Shown here: positions 11,765 through 23,345 of the stretch, piece by piece
How the letters are laid out: each line of letters begins with the position of its first letter
How positions within the stretch are numbered: position 1 is the stretch's first letter
NCBI GenBank assembly: GCA_028386065.3
Contig: JAKUCV010002505.1
Span: forward strand, 7,885-71,884
Origin: Turnera subulata
Lineage: Eukaryota > Streptophyta > Magnoliopsida > Malpighiales > Passifloraceae
Direction: 5' to 3'
Length of the DNA stretch: 64,000 nt
Notes under the pieces: generated by a model
Database searches by the model: none
The model's input: only the letters and a program-made list of their open reading frames with translations
Told to the model about the DNA's origin: nothing
Program-made: the position numbers and the translations under genes

Positions 11765-12758
11765 TTGGTAGCGGAGCCGAAAGGCTCGGTTTTTGGGATG
11801 ACTGCAAATATATGATATGCATTATTTTTCCTGTATGGTTAACTTTATTACCATGCATGTATTGATATGTTCTTGTGCACATGAACTGAATAGTGATATG
11901 CTTGTCATGAGATATATATTGTATAGAATAAGTTTATACATAATTTTTTTTTGGACATGTGCATATCATGAACAAACACTATAAAGAAACCTTGTGGATG
12001 TTGAGAATCCGCTGCTCACGGCGGCGCAGAGTCTGCATGGTGGCTTCCGGCTTGTTAAGAGCCTCTTTAAACCTACGATGGTGATGCATGCCTCTGGTGG
12101 CTGATGGCTGCCGTCAGGGCGTGCGAGGTGTCACCGATGATGATTTTCTTTCCCCTCCGACGATATCTTCAGCTGCACAATTTAAGAACTTTAAAAGTTT
12201 TTTTTATGTGTTATGGAGAGGCTGAAGACTTCTTATGTTCTTACTTGTTTTGCTGCTGGTGTGCAAAATAAGACGATGAAAATGGTACAGTTTGTTTAAG
12301 TACCTTTTAATTTAAAAAAATGGTAAGGAGAAAGAGTTAATGGCAGTAACGTTTTACAACTGTCCTGCTCTCCATGTAAAAGATATTTTTTTTTGCACAA
12401 TAAGCACACAGCTATGCTATGAGCATGACTCAATAACCTTTTCTGTATCTCCCATGCACTGTTCTCTCTATGTTGCAGCATGCGCTTATAACTTATAACT
12501 TTTTTTTTATCTCCCATGCACTGTTCTCTTCATGTTGCAAGTAGTTTTTAGGGCAGCAGTTTTTTTAAAAAAGATTAAATGTACAAATGGGGGAAGAAAG
12601 TAGGCAACGAGATTTGAAGAACTTTCGATTCCGAGTTAAACATATGTCTATTAGCTTAATTAATTATAGCTTTGCATAACGACATATATGTATGTGAACA
12701 TTAAATCCTTGTGTTTTATGATTCTAATTTTTTGTCTTTATTCTTTTGTGTAAAGAAA
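11765..12758 (+). other. Copia1 leader between primer-binding site and gag
   Basis: About 1 kb without a coding frame. Most is AT-rich, but 11998-12170 is clearly richer in G and C (TGCTCACGGCGGCGCAG near 12013). The corresponding leader of copia2 is longer and also contains a GC-rich block. A near-duplicate of about 30 bases (CTCCCATGCACTGTTCTCT) occurs at about 12448 and 12511. Confidence 0.6.
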
Positions 12759-13600
12759 ATGACTACTGCTGTACGTGCAATTATCGAGGAGCTCAACAAA
12801 GGGTTGAAGCTAAATGGCGATAATTATGAAGTCTGGAGTGTGAAATCCAGTATGTGCTGGAAGAGCAAGAGGCTCTTGAGGTAATAAACCATGTCATGGA
12901 TGAGCCTGAAGCTGGCAATACGGCTCAGCATAGGCGTGACCGTGAGGCTTATGATGCTTGGAAGAAAAAAGATTCCACTACTCGGCGTACGTTGTTGAGC
13001 GCAGTGGAAGAGGACATTTTCCTAGATTGCAAGGACCTTCCAAATGCTATGGCTATTTGGAATGCTTTGAAGACAAGTTACAGTACCTTGTCTATGACAA
13101 AGTTAAGGTCCTTGACAATCAAGTTTGATTCCTACAAGAAAAACCCAGGTCATACTATGAAACAACATATGAGGCACATGGCCAATATGATTAGGGAATT
13201 AAGGAATTATGGGCATGTCCTAACTGATGAACAACAAATCCAAGCTATTATACGTTCTGTGCCCAATGACTGGGAGCAGATGAAAATACTTCTCACCCAC
13301 AATGTTCGAATCAACAATCTGGAAGATGTCCGGAAGCACCTTTAGTTGGAAGAGGAAAGGCGTGAGGCTGGTAAGCCACATGCTGAAATGCATATGGCAA
13401 CTTCCAAGCCTAAGGGTGGTTCGAAGAGAAAGCATTGGGGAAAGAAAACTGGGCCAGATCACCCGAGAAAGAAGTCCAAGACAGAACAACAAGGCCAAAA
13501 GAAGCAACGAAGTACCAATATGGCACGTGAAGTGCTATAACTGTAACCAAAAGGGTCACTATGCTCGTGATTGCACTGAGCCTAAGAAAATGGTACTTTC
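12759..13600 (+). pseudogene. Copia1 gag
   Basis: The frame opens at ATG 12759 (MTTAVRAIIEELNKGLKLNG). A small shift near 12850 moves it into the frame carrying the UBN2-type gag core (HRRDREAYDAWKKKDS, ALKTSYSTLSMTKLRSL, MRHMANMIRELRNYG). A stop at 13343-13345 separates the basic segment. A further frame carries the zinc knuckle CYNCNQKGHYARDC at about 13530-13571. Gag forms the cytoplasmic particle that packages the element's RNA. With two frame changes and a stop it cannot be made as one protein. Confidence 0.85.
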
Positions 13601-13650
13601 AACTGCTTATGCTAGTGAACTTTGTGTTTCTAGGTCTGTTTTTCTAACTA

Positions 13651-16270
13651 AATCAGATCCTATGTGGATTGTAGACTCAGGAGCCACGGACCACATAGCG
13701 CGGGAACATGATGCCTTTGTTGACTTTCGGCGGGTCACACGTGGAGCAAAATGGATATATGTGGGAAAAACTCTAAAGTTGTTGTTGAAGGGAATGGATC
13801 ATGCAAGTTAGTCTTGCGTGGTGGCCGAGATCTTCTCCTACATGATGTTCTCTATGATCCTTCGATTCGTCGAAATATTTTCTCTGTCAAAACTTTAATA
13901 AGTTTGGGTTTCACTTTGTTATTTCATGATAGTTTCGTTAAGTTGACTTTGTGTTCAACCTTATTCGGTTTTGGTTACATGACCGGAGGTTTTTATGTTA
14001 TGGATTTGGATGATATTTCTACTAATAATAATGCTTGTTTTTCCATGATTGTTTCTTCTCGTAATTGTGACGTTGATGTAAACTTATGGCAAGGTAGACT
14101 TGGTCACATTGGCCAACAAAGGATGCAAAGGTTAGCAAAACAAGTTTTGCTTCGAAGCATCGAACAGGTGGAATTGTCTACTTGTGAATGTTGCCTAGCT
14201 GGAAAATCAGCACGAAAACCTTTCGGTAAAGCAATCAGAGCCGAATTTCCTTTTCAATTAGTCCATTCAGACATCTGTAGGCCTATGAATGTTAGGGCCA
14301 GGCACGGAGCAAACTATTTCATCACATTCACATTCTTAGAGGATGAGTTTCCTAAGAAGGGTCAGGTAGGACAAGACCTATCTTTGTTTGAGAATGAGGA
14401 TCGAGGATCACTTCATTCGAGTGGGAGAATTTTAACAGATGATGAGTTTGTCTCTCATCAACAACCTCCTTCACCATCTAATGCGAATGCAAGTAATCCT
14501 GTTGCTTCAAGTGAGAGCGACAAAATGCATCTTATTCCAAGTGGGATTGAGATTAACATTTTTGATCCGAGTGGGAGCCCTATTGATCTTGATGGGAACA
14601 ATGAATCACAATAAAGACGTGGTTCACGTCTAAAGACTCCTCGCCGACGAATTGACATCGAAGGCGGTGAACTCTTTATGATGCTTCTACATGATGACCA
14701 TGAGCCAAGAAATGTAAAAGAGGCTCTCTCATGCCCTTTCAAGGACAAATGGACAAAAGCAATGGAAGACGAGATGGAGTCCATGCGAGTTAACAAAGTT
14801 TGGGAACTAGTTGATCTCCCTAAAGGATGCAAAGCCATTGGGAACAAATGGGTTCTCAAGATCAAACTGAAGGCTGATGGCATAGTTGAGCGATATAAGG
14901 CTCGACTAGTGGCAAAAGGGTATACACAAAAAGTTGGGATAGACTACGAAAAGACTTTCTCACCAGTTGTACGCTTTACCTCTATTTGCCTAATTCTAGC
15001 TATTGTTGCAAACTTAGATCTAGAATTACATCAGAAGGATGTCAAAACTGCCTTTCTCAATGGTTAGTTAAGTGAAGAGATTTACATGGAACAACTTGAG
15101 TGTTTCATCGAAAAAGGCCACGAACATATGGTTTGTAGACTTTTGAAGTCTATTTATGGTCTTAAACAATCTTCAAGGTAGTGCTATATACGCTTTCACA
15201 ATGTCGTCTTATCAAATGGTTTTAATATGACGGAAGAAGACCATTGTGTATATACCAAAAGATCTAGAAACAAGTTTGTGATTTTGACATTATATGTTGA
15301 TGACATGCTTATAGCTGGAAATGATCTGGAGTTCATCAACGAGGTTAAGACCTGGTTGTCATCTCAATTTGAGATGAAGGATATGGGTGAAGCTGCATAT
15401 ATTCTTGGAGTAAAGATTTCAAGAGATCGTTCTAAGAAACTATTGTATCTCTCCCAGGAGAATTATATTAGAAAAGTTCTTGAACGATTTAACATGCAAA
15501 ACAGTAACCCTATCGCTACTCCCATTAGCAATGGCCATACCTTGGGAAATCACATGTGTCCTAAGACTCCTGAAGAAGGAGAACAAATGAGCCGAGTTCC
15601 ATATCGGAGCGCAGTCGGAAGTCTGATGTATACTATGGTATGCGCTAGACCATATATCTGTCAAGCAGTTGGCTTGGTAAGCAGATATCAATCTGACCCA
15701 GGCCCAGCACATTGGAAAGCAGTAAAGAGAATCATGAGATATCTAAAAGAGACTGCTGATTACTCGCTTTGTTATCGAGGCGGGCAGGATCTACGATTGA
15801 TTGGATACACTGGTGCTGACCATGGAGGGGATCGAGAAGATAGAAAGTCTACGTCTGGATATGTTTTCTTACTAAGTGGTGGCGCCATATCCTGGAGCAG
15901 TAAGAAACAATCATGTGTATCCTTGTCCACAATGGAAGCCGAATATATGGCTCTCGCTTCAGCAGCACAAGAGGCTGTTTGGCTGAAAAGGTTCTTAGAG
16001 CGCCTTGTAGATAATGCAGAAAACACTGATCCAGTGTTAGTCTACTGTGACAGTCAGGCTGCAATTTCTTCCACCAAGGATCCTAAGTTCCATTGCAAAA
16101 CCAAACACATAGATATCAAGTATAACTATGCGAGAGACATGGTTGCATGCAAGGTGGTGAATGTGAAGTATTTACCTACAGGGGATATGTTGGCAGATCC
16201 ATTGACTAAACCTGTACCTAGAGATGTGTTTGTTAAACACATTAAGTCTCAAGGGTTGTATAGGTTTTGA
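13651..16270 (+). pseudogene. Copia1 pol: protease, truncated integrase, reverse transcriptase, RNase H
   Basis: The protease site IVDSGATDHI lies near 13670-13700. The integrase zinc region follows (WQGRLGHIGQQRMQ, CECCLAGKS) with the first catalytic Asp context LVHSDICRPMN. Directly after GANYFITF (about 14330) the reading jumps to the linker before RT, so the rest of the integrase core is missing. RT keeps WVLKIKLKADG, ARLVAKGYTQ, QKDVKTAFLNG and the catalytic YVDD (15293-15304). RNase H includes DREDRKSTSGYVF, MEAEYMALA and YCDSQAAI. Stops at 14612, 15065 and 15180 and a frame change near 13750 add to the damage. The element could move only with integrase supplied by a relative. Confidence 0.9.
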
Positions 16271-17326
16271 ATACTTCATTTTATTTGTTTCCCATTATTC
16301 ACATAACTATTTAATGTTCTTCTAATTATCAATGAAGTTGAACTTCATACATATATGTATTTTTTTTTAATGGATGTTATGGACATTCCTCAATTAATTG
16401 CTTTACTGTAAAGTATGTCAAGTAGACAAGAGGTTAGCCTTCTCACACAGGTAACCGCCTCCTTATCTTAGTGATAAGTGGAGATGAGACGAGTTTTAAG
16501 TAAAATTAACATATGGATAATTTTAGAGCCAATTGCTTAAACGTCGAATGAGTAATGACAAAAGGTCATTCAATAGATGAAATATGTTCATCTAGTCTAC
16601 TTTATGGGCCAGATGTGATTTCAAGTTAATAGGTAGATCAAGGAACTCAAGTTTGGATACTTATGGTGTCTAAATATCATCTGTACAGCATTCCTTATGG
16701 AAAAGACATACGCCCTACGGGAAAAAGAGAAAATGCTGTAGCACATGTTTCATACCATGTGCGCGTTTTGCTGACCAAATGGGTTAACATAAGTTTAATC
16801 TCCGCTTATTATTGTGTGAGACCCAGAGCCTTTATGGTGGCTCTATCGTGTACCCTCAGGACTCCGATCAGGTACTTGAGATTCAGCTTGATGTTTGCTA
16901 TCTTAGTGTGTTGCCAAAGGACCATGGACACTGATTCGGTCTGGCGGGACATGTCTAGAAAAGCAAGTTAAGTTGAGTTAAGGGAATCGTGAGAAGAGGA
17001 AGATCATTGACCGAAATCACATTAGTTTGTATTCACCGGAGCACCAGTTATGACTTACGGTTATAATTGTGAATACAATGTATCTTAATAAGAGAGATCT
17101 TCGGCAGATTTCTAATGTGATTCATGATCTAAGGCACTTGCGTACTTTCTGATCTACTTAATTTTTTTTATGAGAGGCTATATATTCCTAACAGATGTAT
17201 AGCATTTGACTCTCAAAGTATGCTGGTCGCACAATCTACTTCCCTGTATGAATTTCTGTGATTCTCAAAGAATTTGTTTCTCATGGTTGTTGTATGTGTG
17301 CACTCCCATTATGTGTGAGTGGGAGA
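16271..17326 (+). other. Copia1 3' noncoding region, shared with copia2
   Basis: Unusually long (about 1.06 kb) noncoding stretch between RNase H and the 3' LTR. It matches 32521-33584 of copia2 closely, especially 16800-17170 against 33050-33420, with about 20 differences in 370 positions by eye. It ends in the polypurine tract GAGTGGGAGA. The conservation suggests a cis-acting role in packaging or replication, which is an inference. Confidence 0.6.
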
Positions 17327-17736
17327 TGTTGGAATAAAGCGACAAGTACAATCACAATGGGGTGCACAGTCATGAATGGTTGTAGGGACCTCCACTAAGC
17401 TGGCAGCAATAATCTGTTCACCCACAATGAGCACAAAAATATTATTGTTGTGCTGTAAAGTAAAGTGGAGCGTTATCTCAACAACCAGGCCACTATGGTT
17501 TTTGCTATAAACTGGTAACCTACCGGGTGATAATGCAATGTATGAAAAACCAACGCAGACACATATAGAAATAGTTGAGAGCAGAGAAAAGAGGGTTCAG
17601 GTTGTGGAGACTCAGAAGTCGATCCAACAAACCGTGACGACTTCTACCGACCGGTAAATCGAGCTAAGCTCCCGATCCTGCTTCCGCTGTAATGATAGGA
17701 AATATAAGTAAGTTTCCTGCACTATGCTTTCCTTCA
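17327..17736 (+). repeat. Copia1 3' LTR
   Basis: 410 bp, colinear with the 5' LTR at 11355-11764 without gaps. It ends CTTTCCTTCA, after which LINE2 sequence resumes at 17737. Confidence 0.9.
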
Positions 17737-20547
17737 GGAATCTGAATTTGTAAGGCACTCAGAAACAGTGGCCGTTATGCATAGGGAGATGGAGTATAGC
17801 CTACTAAAGCGGTCCTTGAGGGCTCCACTCCGGGTCCAGTTATCCTCCTAGAACGAAACCTTGCATCTAGACCCCACCTTCACGTATGATCCTTGTAAAA
17901 AAGGGATACTAGAATGACTGGTAGAGGACCCAGATGACATAATATCCTTCCACCAAGGGAAGCATTTTTGCATTTTAAACACAGGACTGAAGGAGGCATC
18001 CGAATCTGAGCATTTGGTGCTGATGACGGCTTTCCAAGTCTGGTCCACTATATTCGCAATCTGCTTCCAGGCCACCATGCATGTTTTTCTAGTTATTTCT
18101 ACCCCATTCCAGAAGAAGTGTCTCATGATGGAGGTTAGTCTTTTTGCGACGGCCTCGGGGAGTTTAAACAAAGACATGAAATAGACTGGCAGACCACATA
18201 AAACAAGTTTAATGAGGGTAACCCTACCTCCAAGAGATAGGAATTTGCCGCGCCAAGACTGCAACCTCCTTTTGAATTTTTGAACAACAGGTTCCCAAGC
18301 AGTTATTCTCTCCATATTGGCACCCAGAGGAAAACCTAGGTAGGTGAAATGGAAGTGCTCCAATCGGCTATGTAATCTACCAGCAATGTCAGCCACCATA
18401 TCCTGTTTCAAACCAATCCTGATCACACTACTTTTGAAGAAGTTCATACATAAGCCTGATAAAGTCTCAAATATTCAAAGACATCTCTTTAAGTTCAATA
18501 ACTTAGGGATATTTTCCGGGGAGAAGAGGATAGTATCGTCAGCGTATTACAACACCGAAACTGTCATGCCTGGTACTGGTACACCCTCGACCTCCCTAGG
18601 GAGAAAGCCTTTGATATGACTGATGTCAATCCTTTCGCAGCCAAGACAAACAGGAAAGGGGAAAAAAGGTCACCCTGTTTTAGGCCCCTTTCCATGGAGA
18701 ACTCTGACGATGGGGATCCATTAATTAAAACTGCCAATTTTGAAGAAAATAAACACTCAATGATCCAACTGCGCCACTTCAAGCCAAAGCCCATGGCTTC
18801 CAATACTTGTAACAAATAGTCCCAATCCACCGAGTCATATGCCTCTTTGAAGTTGAGCTTCCACACAATGGACTGGGTCTTAGTTTGTTTAAGGCTATGC
18901 ACAACTTCGTTTGCTAGCAGGGCACTGTCCATAATGGATCTTCCTTCAATGAAGACTGTTTGCTGTGGGCTAACTAAAAATGGTAGTACTCTCTTCAATC
19001 TTAGAGATAGGATTTTGGAGATAATTTTGTACAAGCCGTTCACAAGAGTGATAGGCTTGTACTCATCCAAAGACATTGTCCCCGACTTCTTGGCTATCAA
19101 TGTAATGTAGGCGTTATTTGATCCCTTAGGCAGCTTAGACTTTTCGAAGAAATAACTCACCATATCAAAAATATCCGTTTTCAAGAGATCCCAGCATTTC
19201 TTGTAGAAAGAAAAGTTGAATCCGTCAGGTCCCGGTGCTTTGGAGCTATCACAACACCAAACAGCTTCCTTAATTTCTTCCATAGATATGGGTCTCTCTA
19301 ACTCGATAGCATCGTGAGCACTCAATTTTCGAAAATGTAGGGAGCCGATCCGAGGCCTCGCCCTTTGTGTCTTCAAATACAATTTAGCAAAGAAATCAGA
19401 GGCGCACTCTTTGATCTTCCCAACATCATTAAGAAGCTGGCCATGAACCATAATATTGGTGGCAGAGACATGAAAAAATCGCGTATTGCGATCACCTAGT
19501 TTGCACCAACTAACTCTAGCTTTCTGCCTCCAAATAGAATCCAACTGTCTTGACTTTGTATACAGGGTAGATTTGAGTTCCCTGGGTCGCTGGAGCTCTG
19601 TCGAAGTTAACTCTCTACTATCAACTTCTTTATCTAAGTCATTTATTTCACATTAGATGTCGGCAATATGTGCACCAATATTACCGAAACATTCCCTATT
19701 CCATTTGGATAGTTGTTTTCTAATCAAACTCAACTTTTTCAGCAAACGAAACCTGCCTGGGTGAGTTTAGTTTGCCTCCTGGGTGAGACCACCATGCACT
19801 GAGGAAACGAAAGGGTTTGGGTCCCTGTTCTACTTATGCTTGCTCCAGCAGCAGGGGTACGTGATCAGAGCCTTGTTTGCTACCAGTTCTGAGAGAAAGA
19901 AGAGGGAAGAGGATACACCAATCTACCTCGTCAAAAATTTTGTCAATACGACTTGCGCTTCTCAAATTCCCCCAGGTAAAACGTTGATCCGTAAGACGGA
20001 ACTCCACAAGGTGCAAGTTATCGATAAAACTGCCAAAAGCGCGGGTGCCTCTTGAGCAAAAACTTCTGTTCTTACGGTCCGACGGTAGTAAGGTCTCGTT
20101 GAAGTCACCTAGCACAAGACAAGGTGATGAGAAGGCCTGCTTCAAATTCTTTAAATCATTAAACATCTGGATCCTGTTCTCGATGTGAGTATCACCGTAG
20201 ACACCGGAAATGGATACTGTCACATTTTTCTTCAGTAGGATGCCCTCAATTAATATCCAATTGTCCGAGACCTATTTCTGACATACTTTGAAACATTCGC
20301 TGTCCCAAATCAGTATTAGCCCTCCTGCCACGCCTCTCGCGTCAACTGTGCAGAAGTTGATGTTGCCTGGCCCCCAAATCCGATGGCAAAATGGGAGGTT
20401 GACACCAGAACGTTTAGTTTCGCTGAGAAATAGAAACTGAGCTTGAATGCAGTTTACTAAGGTACGCACATGTGTCTGCTTTAAGGAGGAACAGACCCCT
20501 CTAATATTCCAAGACAATAAGCTAACCATAAAAAGGCAATAGAACAC
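17737..20547 (-). pseudogene. LINE2 ORF2, endonuclease and reverse transcriptase part
   Basis: Starts near 20547 with the endonuclease (SLLSWNIRGVCSSLKQ, FLSETK, VLGDFNETLL, SASRIDKIF, SDHVPLLL), broken by stops at 20272 and 19834 and a frameshift. The polymerase begins near 19544 (RVSWCKLGDRNTRFFH, SSKAPGPDGFNFSFY, GLKQGDLFSPFLF). Its catalytic YADD (18535-18546) is present but directly preceded by an in-frame TAA (18547-18549). A further part (LGFPLGANM, SLGGRVTLIKLVLCGLPVYF) runs on to copia1. The protein resumes at 11354 on the other side of that insertion. Confidence 0.9.
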
Positions 20548-20738
20548 ATAGAGTGGGCGTAGCTGCGCTAAGAGTGCGCCCTAGACTGCACCCATTCAAA
20601 AGCTTCTTTGTCAACCAAACTTTTGATAAGACCATCAGTCTTGCCATCGAAATTGTCTCTCTCCCAACCCACCAGGTCGCCAAGACGATTGGTTTCTGCC
20701 ACTTCCAATGAGTTAAAAGAGACTGGGATTGGAGAGTT

Positions 20739-22901
20739 CTACACATCTTCGATCAGGATTCTACTATTTTTTCTTTGAAAGTCAGAGTCAGAGACGTTCT
20801 GGAAATTTTCAGGCTCAGAAATCACACTTCCCTTAGCCGAAAGGAATTTAACCTTCTTCTTCTCTTTGATGCCCATGTTGTGTAGTACTGCCGCCACCCT
20901 TCTCTGCAAGGAACGTTGGAAGGTCAAGCCATTGAACTCGCATGGAGAAGATACCCAGGAAGAGAATTCATGGCTTATGCTATGGGATGAGCTATAGGAG
21001 GCTGATAAGTCAGAGAGGTAGGGCTTATATGGTGATGGGCTTTGGAAAGAAGAGTTAATGGTTTGTTGTGTTTCTTGGTATGGGACAAGGCCTGTGTGAG
21101 GTAGGCTCGAGGTATTGGGCTCAACGAGTAGTGGTGTTGGTATGGACTCAGTGGGCGCGCAAGGGATGATTGGAGTGGGGTGAGGTGTGGTAATATGCAA
21201 AGGCAGCAGAGAGTTTTGTATCGGGGTTGGTGTAGTTTTAATGGACTCGTAAGATGTGTTTAGGGTAGGGTAAGGAGTGGTTTGTGGCATTGGCAAAACA
21301 GGGTTTTGTGGGTTTAGAGAAAGGTGAGGCGTGATGAGAGGCATGGGTAGTTCAAGGGTGGGGATTTGTGCTGAAGGGATATCTGTACGAGAATCGGGGT
21401 TTGACAGCTCAGAGGGGATTGTTTTCGGTGACTGGGTATTGGTTAGGTTTGAATTTTTGTTTTGTACGAGGGTGTGGGTGGTTTGTTGGATTATGGGGCG
21501 TAGGTTAAAGGGGTCCTCTGAGGCTGAGCCTTCAGAAGAGTTCCATTGGTATGGGGTAGAGGGCTGTCTGGGGAAGTGGGGGCAGTGAGAGACACTCGCG
21601 TCACCGAGGGGATCCAAGTTTGCATCGGAGTTGGACTTTGACTCGCCGCCATCACCACCAGTAGGGTCCACAGCCTGGGACTTCTAGGCCCCTTCCAACC
21701 GATCATGTTGTGATTCCATGATGCCGATTTCGCACAATATGTCGCCAATCTTCACCTTCACGAGCTGATTAATTTGGGTCATGGATTTAGTGTGAATTAG
21801 AATTTTAGCGACGTCCAATCTAGAGCAACTTCCGGTATCGGTGCTCTAATCGACCAACTCGCCGACCATAGAGGAGATGAGTTTGAAGAACTCCAGAGTC
21901 CACACGTGAGGAGGAACACCACGCATCAGTACCCAACATAACCTATCAAAGGCGGCGTCTCCTTCCTTCTACGGTCTGAAAATCTTGAATGTACGTTCCA
22001 GGATGAACTGTTTTTCGTTATAAAGCTGTAGTATCGAGTCGGGGTTTTGAAAACGTAAGAGGAATGGCATACCACCTATAGGGATGATACTGAACAGTTT
22101 GTTTTCCTCGGCAGTAAAGGAGTCTCGAATATTATTACACAGCTTGGGAGATTGAAGCACAGCCAACATGCACTGATGAAGCCAATTTAAGGATTGGTCC
22201 TTCGGGATGTAAGATCGATCTTGAGGTGGAGAGAGCGACTGTTTATTGAAAGGATGAACTGCAGGACCAGACCTCGCTGTGTCAGCATAAGACTTACCAT
22301 CAACAACCCCGAGAGGATGAGAATGAGTCCTACTTGAAGCTGACCGGAGGGGCTTAGAGTTATGGGTCTTACGGCCTTTCACAATGGAGGCTGAAAGTTT
22401 TTCGCCATCCACAAGCATGGAGCAAATTCCCTGGATGGTTCTTTGGACATCAATATTACGTCTGAACCTAACGAAGGCATACCTGGAACCCTATTTGTTC
22501 ATCTTTTGGGGAATGAAGACGTCCATAATCTCACAAAACTTTGACAAATCCAAGTGTACATCCATGGGCAGCCATCTAGTGGGAAGGTTTTCCACGTAAA
22601 TGCTGATAGCCTGGTTGTTCTCGATGGCATTGAAAATAGTTTTTCTTCCTCATCTTGAAAAGTACAGTGCCGATTTCTTGGTTTGCTCACGGGGCGAGGA
22701 TGGATGTAGCACAAAGGGTGCAGTTGCAGGAGTCGTGGCATAATGTTGAATAGTTTGGGTAGGGTAGAAGAGTTTTGAGGTGTGTGGATGGGGTCTTAGG
22801 CTAGTGTCAATGGAACGGTGGGGTAGTAGATGGTGGCGGGGCTGTGGTGGTAGGGTGGTTGGGAGGCCGGGGGATATGGGAGGGTATGTGCTGGGTTCCA
22901 T
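20739..22901 (-). pseudogene. LINE2 ORF1: RNA-recognition-motif protein
   Basis: Start codon near 22901 (MEPSTYPPISPGLPTTL), then a Pro/His-rich leader and, after a frameshift, a clear RRM: RNP2-like IYVENLP (22581-22601) and RNP1-like SRYAFVRF (YAFVRF at 22464-22481). An in-frame stop at 22489-22491 lies between them. After the RRM come basic and Ser-rich segments (near 22400-21970), a region resembling the usual mid-domain of these ORF1 proteins, and a long Pro/Thr-rich tail ending at 20739. RRM-type ORF1 proteins of plant L1 elements bind LINE RNA. Several stops and shifts make it a pseudogene. Confidence 0.8.
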
Positions 22902-23033
22902 ATGCAGTCACTTATGGCTATTTTGTTTGAGTGGTTCTTTGAGCATGTGTAGATTCTGAAGATTATCCAACTTTGCTTTCCTTCATTGCAATTCCAAAGG
23001 ATGTTGGTGGCTTGGGCATCAACAGGTATCCAG

Positions 23034-23345
23034 CTATAATCCATACCATTTATTGAACAAATAAATCTTCTAGACAAGATGGCACGCACCAGCAGACACC
23101 CTACCACCGACAAATCTTCACCCACAAACACCACGAATAAAATCGTAAATCTAAACTCTTATATCTTAAATTCATAAACCCTGAGACCCTAAAATCATAA
23201 ACCTTAAGTGCAGGGCCTCTCTTGGAAAGAAGGATATTGGTGAGCAATCCTTTTTGTTCTATAGATAGTTGAGATATCATCTTTTGTTTCATTAATTGTA
23301 GACCTATTTGGAATCCGTGGTCTAAGATTTGCGGTGGCTGAATTT
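23034..23345. repeat. Dispersed relic copy A, right part
   Basis: This continues the relic interrupted by LINE2. The block at about 23295-23332 (GTAGACC, TTTGGAATCCGTGGTCTAAG, then ATTTGC) matches 42156-42190 in copy B (TTTGGAGTCTGTGGTCTAAG). Copy A has about 250 extra bases (23045-23295) that copy B lacks. No coding function is apparent. Confidence 0.5.

Larger units (their letters stand above)
11355..17736 (+). mobile_element. Copia1: Ty1/copia LTR retrotransposon lacking the integrase core
   Basis: Two 410-bp LTRs (11355-11764 and 17327-17736), both starting TGTTGG and ending CA, enclose a plus-strand gag-pol remnant. The LTRs differ at about 18 positions by eye (about 4%), so the insertion is not very recent. 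The primer-binding site follows the 5' LTR and a purine run (GAGTGGGAGA) precedes the 3' LTR. It lies inside LINE2 ORF2. The flanking five bases (GGTCC at left, GGAAT at right) match at only two positions, so no clean target-site duplication is seen. Domain order gag, protease, integrase, RT, RNase H is that of Ty1/copia. Confidence 0.93.
10421..23019 (-). mobile_element. LINE2: L1-like element with RRM-type ORF1, split by copia1
   Basis: Its poly(A) tail is the T run at 10421-10433, and its 5' end is near 23019. The 14-bp duplication CAACAGGTATCCAG flanks both ends (10407-10420 and 23020-23033), which proves that the two LINE pieces on either side of copia1 belong to one insertion. Without copia1 it is about 6.2 kb. 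ORF1 has an RNA-recognition motif rather than the DUF4283 fold of LINE1, LINE3 and LINE4. ORF2 ends soon after zf-RVT without an RNase H. It is therefore a second L1 lineage. Many stops and frameshifts are present. Confidence 0.9.

Noticed and set aside
11350..17741. Target-site duplication of copia1
   Set aside because: GGTCC and GGAAT share only two of five bases; I could not support a duplication, although the LTR ends are clear.
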